Shown here one piece after another: positions 5,217-5,525 of a stretch of 5,525 nucleotides of DNA. Source of the DNA: Cryomorphaceae bacterium (GTDB lineage Bacteria; Bacteroidota; Bacteroidia; Flavobacteriales_D; Crocinitomicaceae); NCBI GenBank assembly GCA_027485365.1, contig JAIXRD010000148.1, positions 1 through 5,525 on the forward strand, written 5' to 3'. The translations under genes and the position numbers were made by a program. The notes under the pieces were generated by a model, which did not search any database, was not told where the DNA came from, and saw nothing but the letters and a program-made list of their open reading frames with translations. Position 1 is the stretch's first letter. Each line of letters opens with the position of its first letter.

Positions 5217-5525
5217 TTATTTGACTTTCGTCTTTCTCTTACCGTATAGGTGTGTGGATTTGAAGAATAATTCAATAGACCCTAATCCTTTATTTGCATT
5301 GCTCAATTTCGAAACTGTTACATCAACCGCTAATCCCATTCTGAAATTAAGCACTTTGTAGTTAAAGTTTAAACTAACCGCATCATTCCATCGATAGAAT
5401 GCGCCATAATTAATGGACTTCGACTTGAGGATATTGGTAATATCAGAACCATTACTCATGATGTTTTCAAACATCACACCCATCATTAAATTGGTGTTTG
5501 GACCGTTTTTAAATGCCATTAACTG
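5217..5525 (-). CDS. PorP/SprF-family type IX secretion membrane protein, C-terminal part (5' truncated by window)
   Basis: 102 visible residues. The frame remains open to the window edge (two codons before the first visible Met), so the gene begins outside; whole family members are about 300-350 residues. The fragment shows alternating beta-strand patterning and the family's C-terminal layout: INYGAFYRWNDAVSLNF, then a strand with VLNFRMGLAVDVTVSKLSNA, then KGLGSIELFFKS. These correspond to the typical 'G-x-Y-R-x-x-D-A', 'Y/F-x-x-G-x-x-x-D-x-x-x-S-x-L' and 'G-x-x-E-x-x-x' strands of PorP/SprF. A short basic tail (GKRKTKVK) ends the protein, as seen in other members. PorP/SprF proteins are outer-membrane beta-barrels tied to type IX secretion and gliding; many genomes carry numerous paralogues next to large adhesin-like proteins. 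Whether this copy serves secretion proper cannot be told from the fragment. Its stop (reverse of TTA at 5217-5219) touches the stop of the PLP-enzyme gene. Confidence 0.82.
   Translation of the reverse strand, partial: QLMAFKNGPNTNLMMGVMFENIMSNGSDITNILKSKSINYGAFYRWNDAVSLNFNYKVLNFRMGLAVDVTVSKLSNANKGLGSIELFFKSTHLYGKRKTKVK

Noticed and set aside
1..5525. A novel defence, mobile or CRISPR-type system.
   Set aside because: No direct-repeat array, transposase, integrase, nuclease, toxin-antitoxin pair or terminal inverted repeats could be seen; the recognised genes are metabolic or envelope functions.

Overview
The window reads as a compact piece of chromosome from a low-GC member of the Bacteroidota, probably a flavobacterium-like organism. 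Four things point there: a type III glutamine synthetase (GSIII), a PorP/SprF-type protein of the type IX secretion/gliding system, a small DUF5522-type Cys-rich protein, and two copies of the Bacteroidota -7 promoter box TAnnTTTG in the one true divergent intergenic gap. No Shine-Dalgarno sequences stand out, as is usual for the phylum. Genus-level placement is not possible from the sequence alone.

Layout, left to right: (1) 1-1278 (+), the C-terminal ~425 residues of GSIII, cut by the window edge; (2) 1283-2281 (+), an exported beta-propeller protein with three Asp-box (BNR) repeats, starting at GTG 4 bp after the GSIII stop and so probably co-transcribed with it; (3) 2278-3570 (-), an unrecognised 430-residue protein with one N-terminal membrane anchor; (4) 3613-4158 (+), a small PlsC-type acyltransferase; (5) 4148-4351 (-), a 67-residue DUF5522-type protein with a CCx3CxxC motif; (6) 4326-5216 (+), a PLP enzyme of the ACC deaminase/D-cysteine desulfhydrase family whose specificity residues favour D-cysteine desulfhydrase; (7) 5217-5525 (-), the C-terminal end of a PorP/SprF-family outer-membrane protein, cut by the window edge.

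The most striking property is the packing. From gene 2 onward the coding strand flips at every gene (+,-,+,-,+,-). The three tail-to-tail junctions overlap by 4 bp, overlap by 11 bp, or abut with no gap, so there is no room for intergenic terminators. The two head-to-head junctions are a 42-bp gap carrying back-to-back -7 boxes 4-5 bp from the start codons (suggesting leaderless mRNAs), and an overlap in which a palindromic CATG supplies ATG start codons to both strands.

The genes look like ordinary housekeeping and envelope functions: nitrogen assimilation, phospholipid acylation, D-amino-acid/sulfur metabolism and the secretion/gliding apparatus. They do not form one pathway. I see no mobile element, CRISPR array, RNA gene or defence system, and no stretch over 300 bp without a gene. 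The best leads for something undescribed are the 430-residue anchored protein, the DUF5522 protein that resembles a eukaryotic family, and the gene-overlap architecture.
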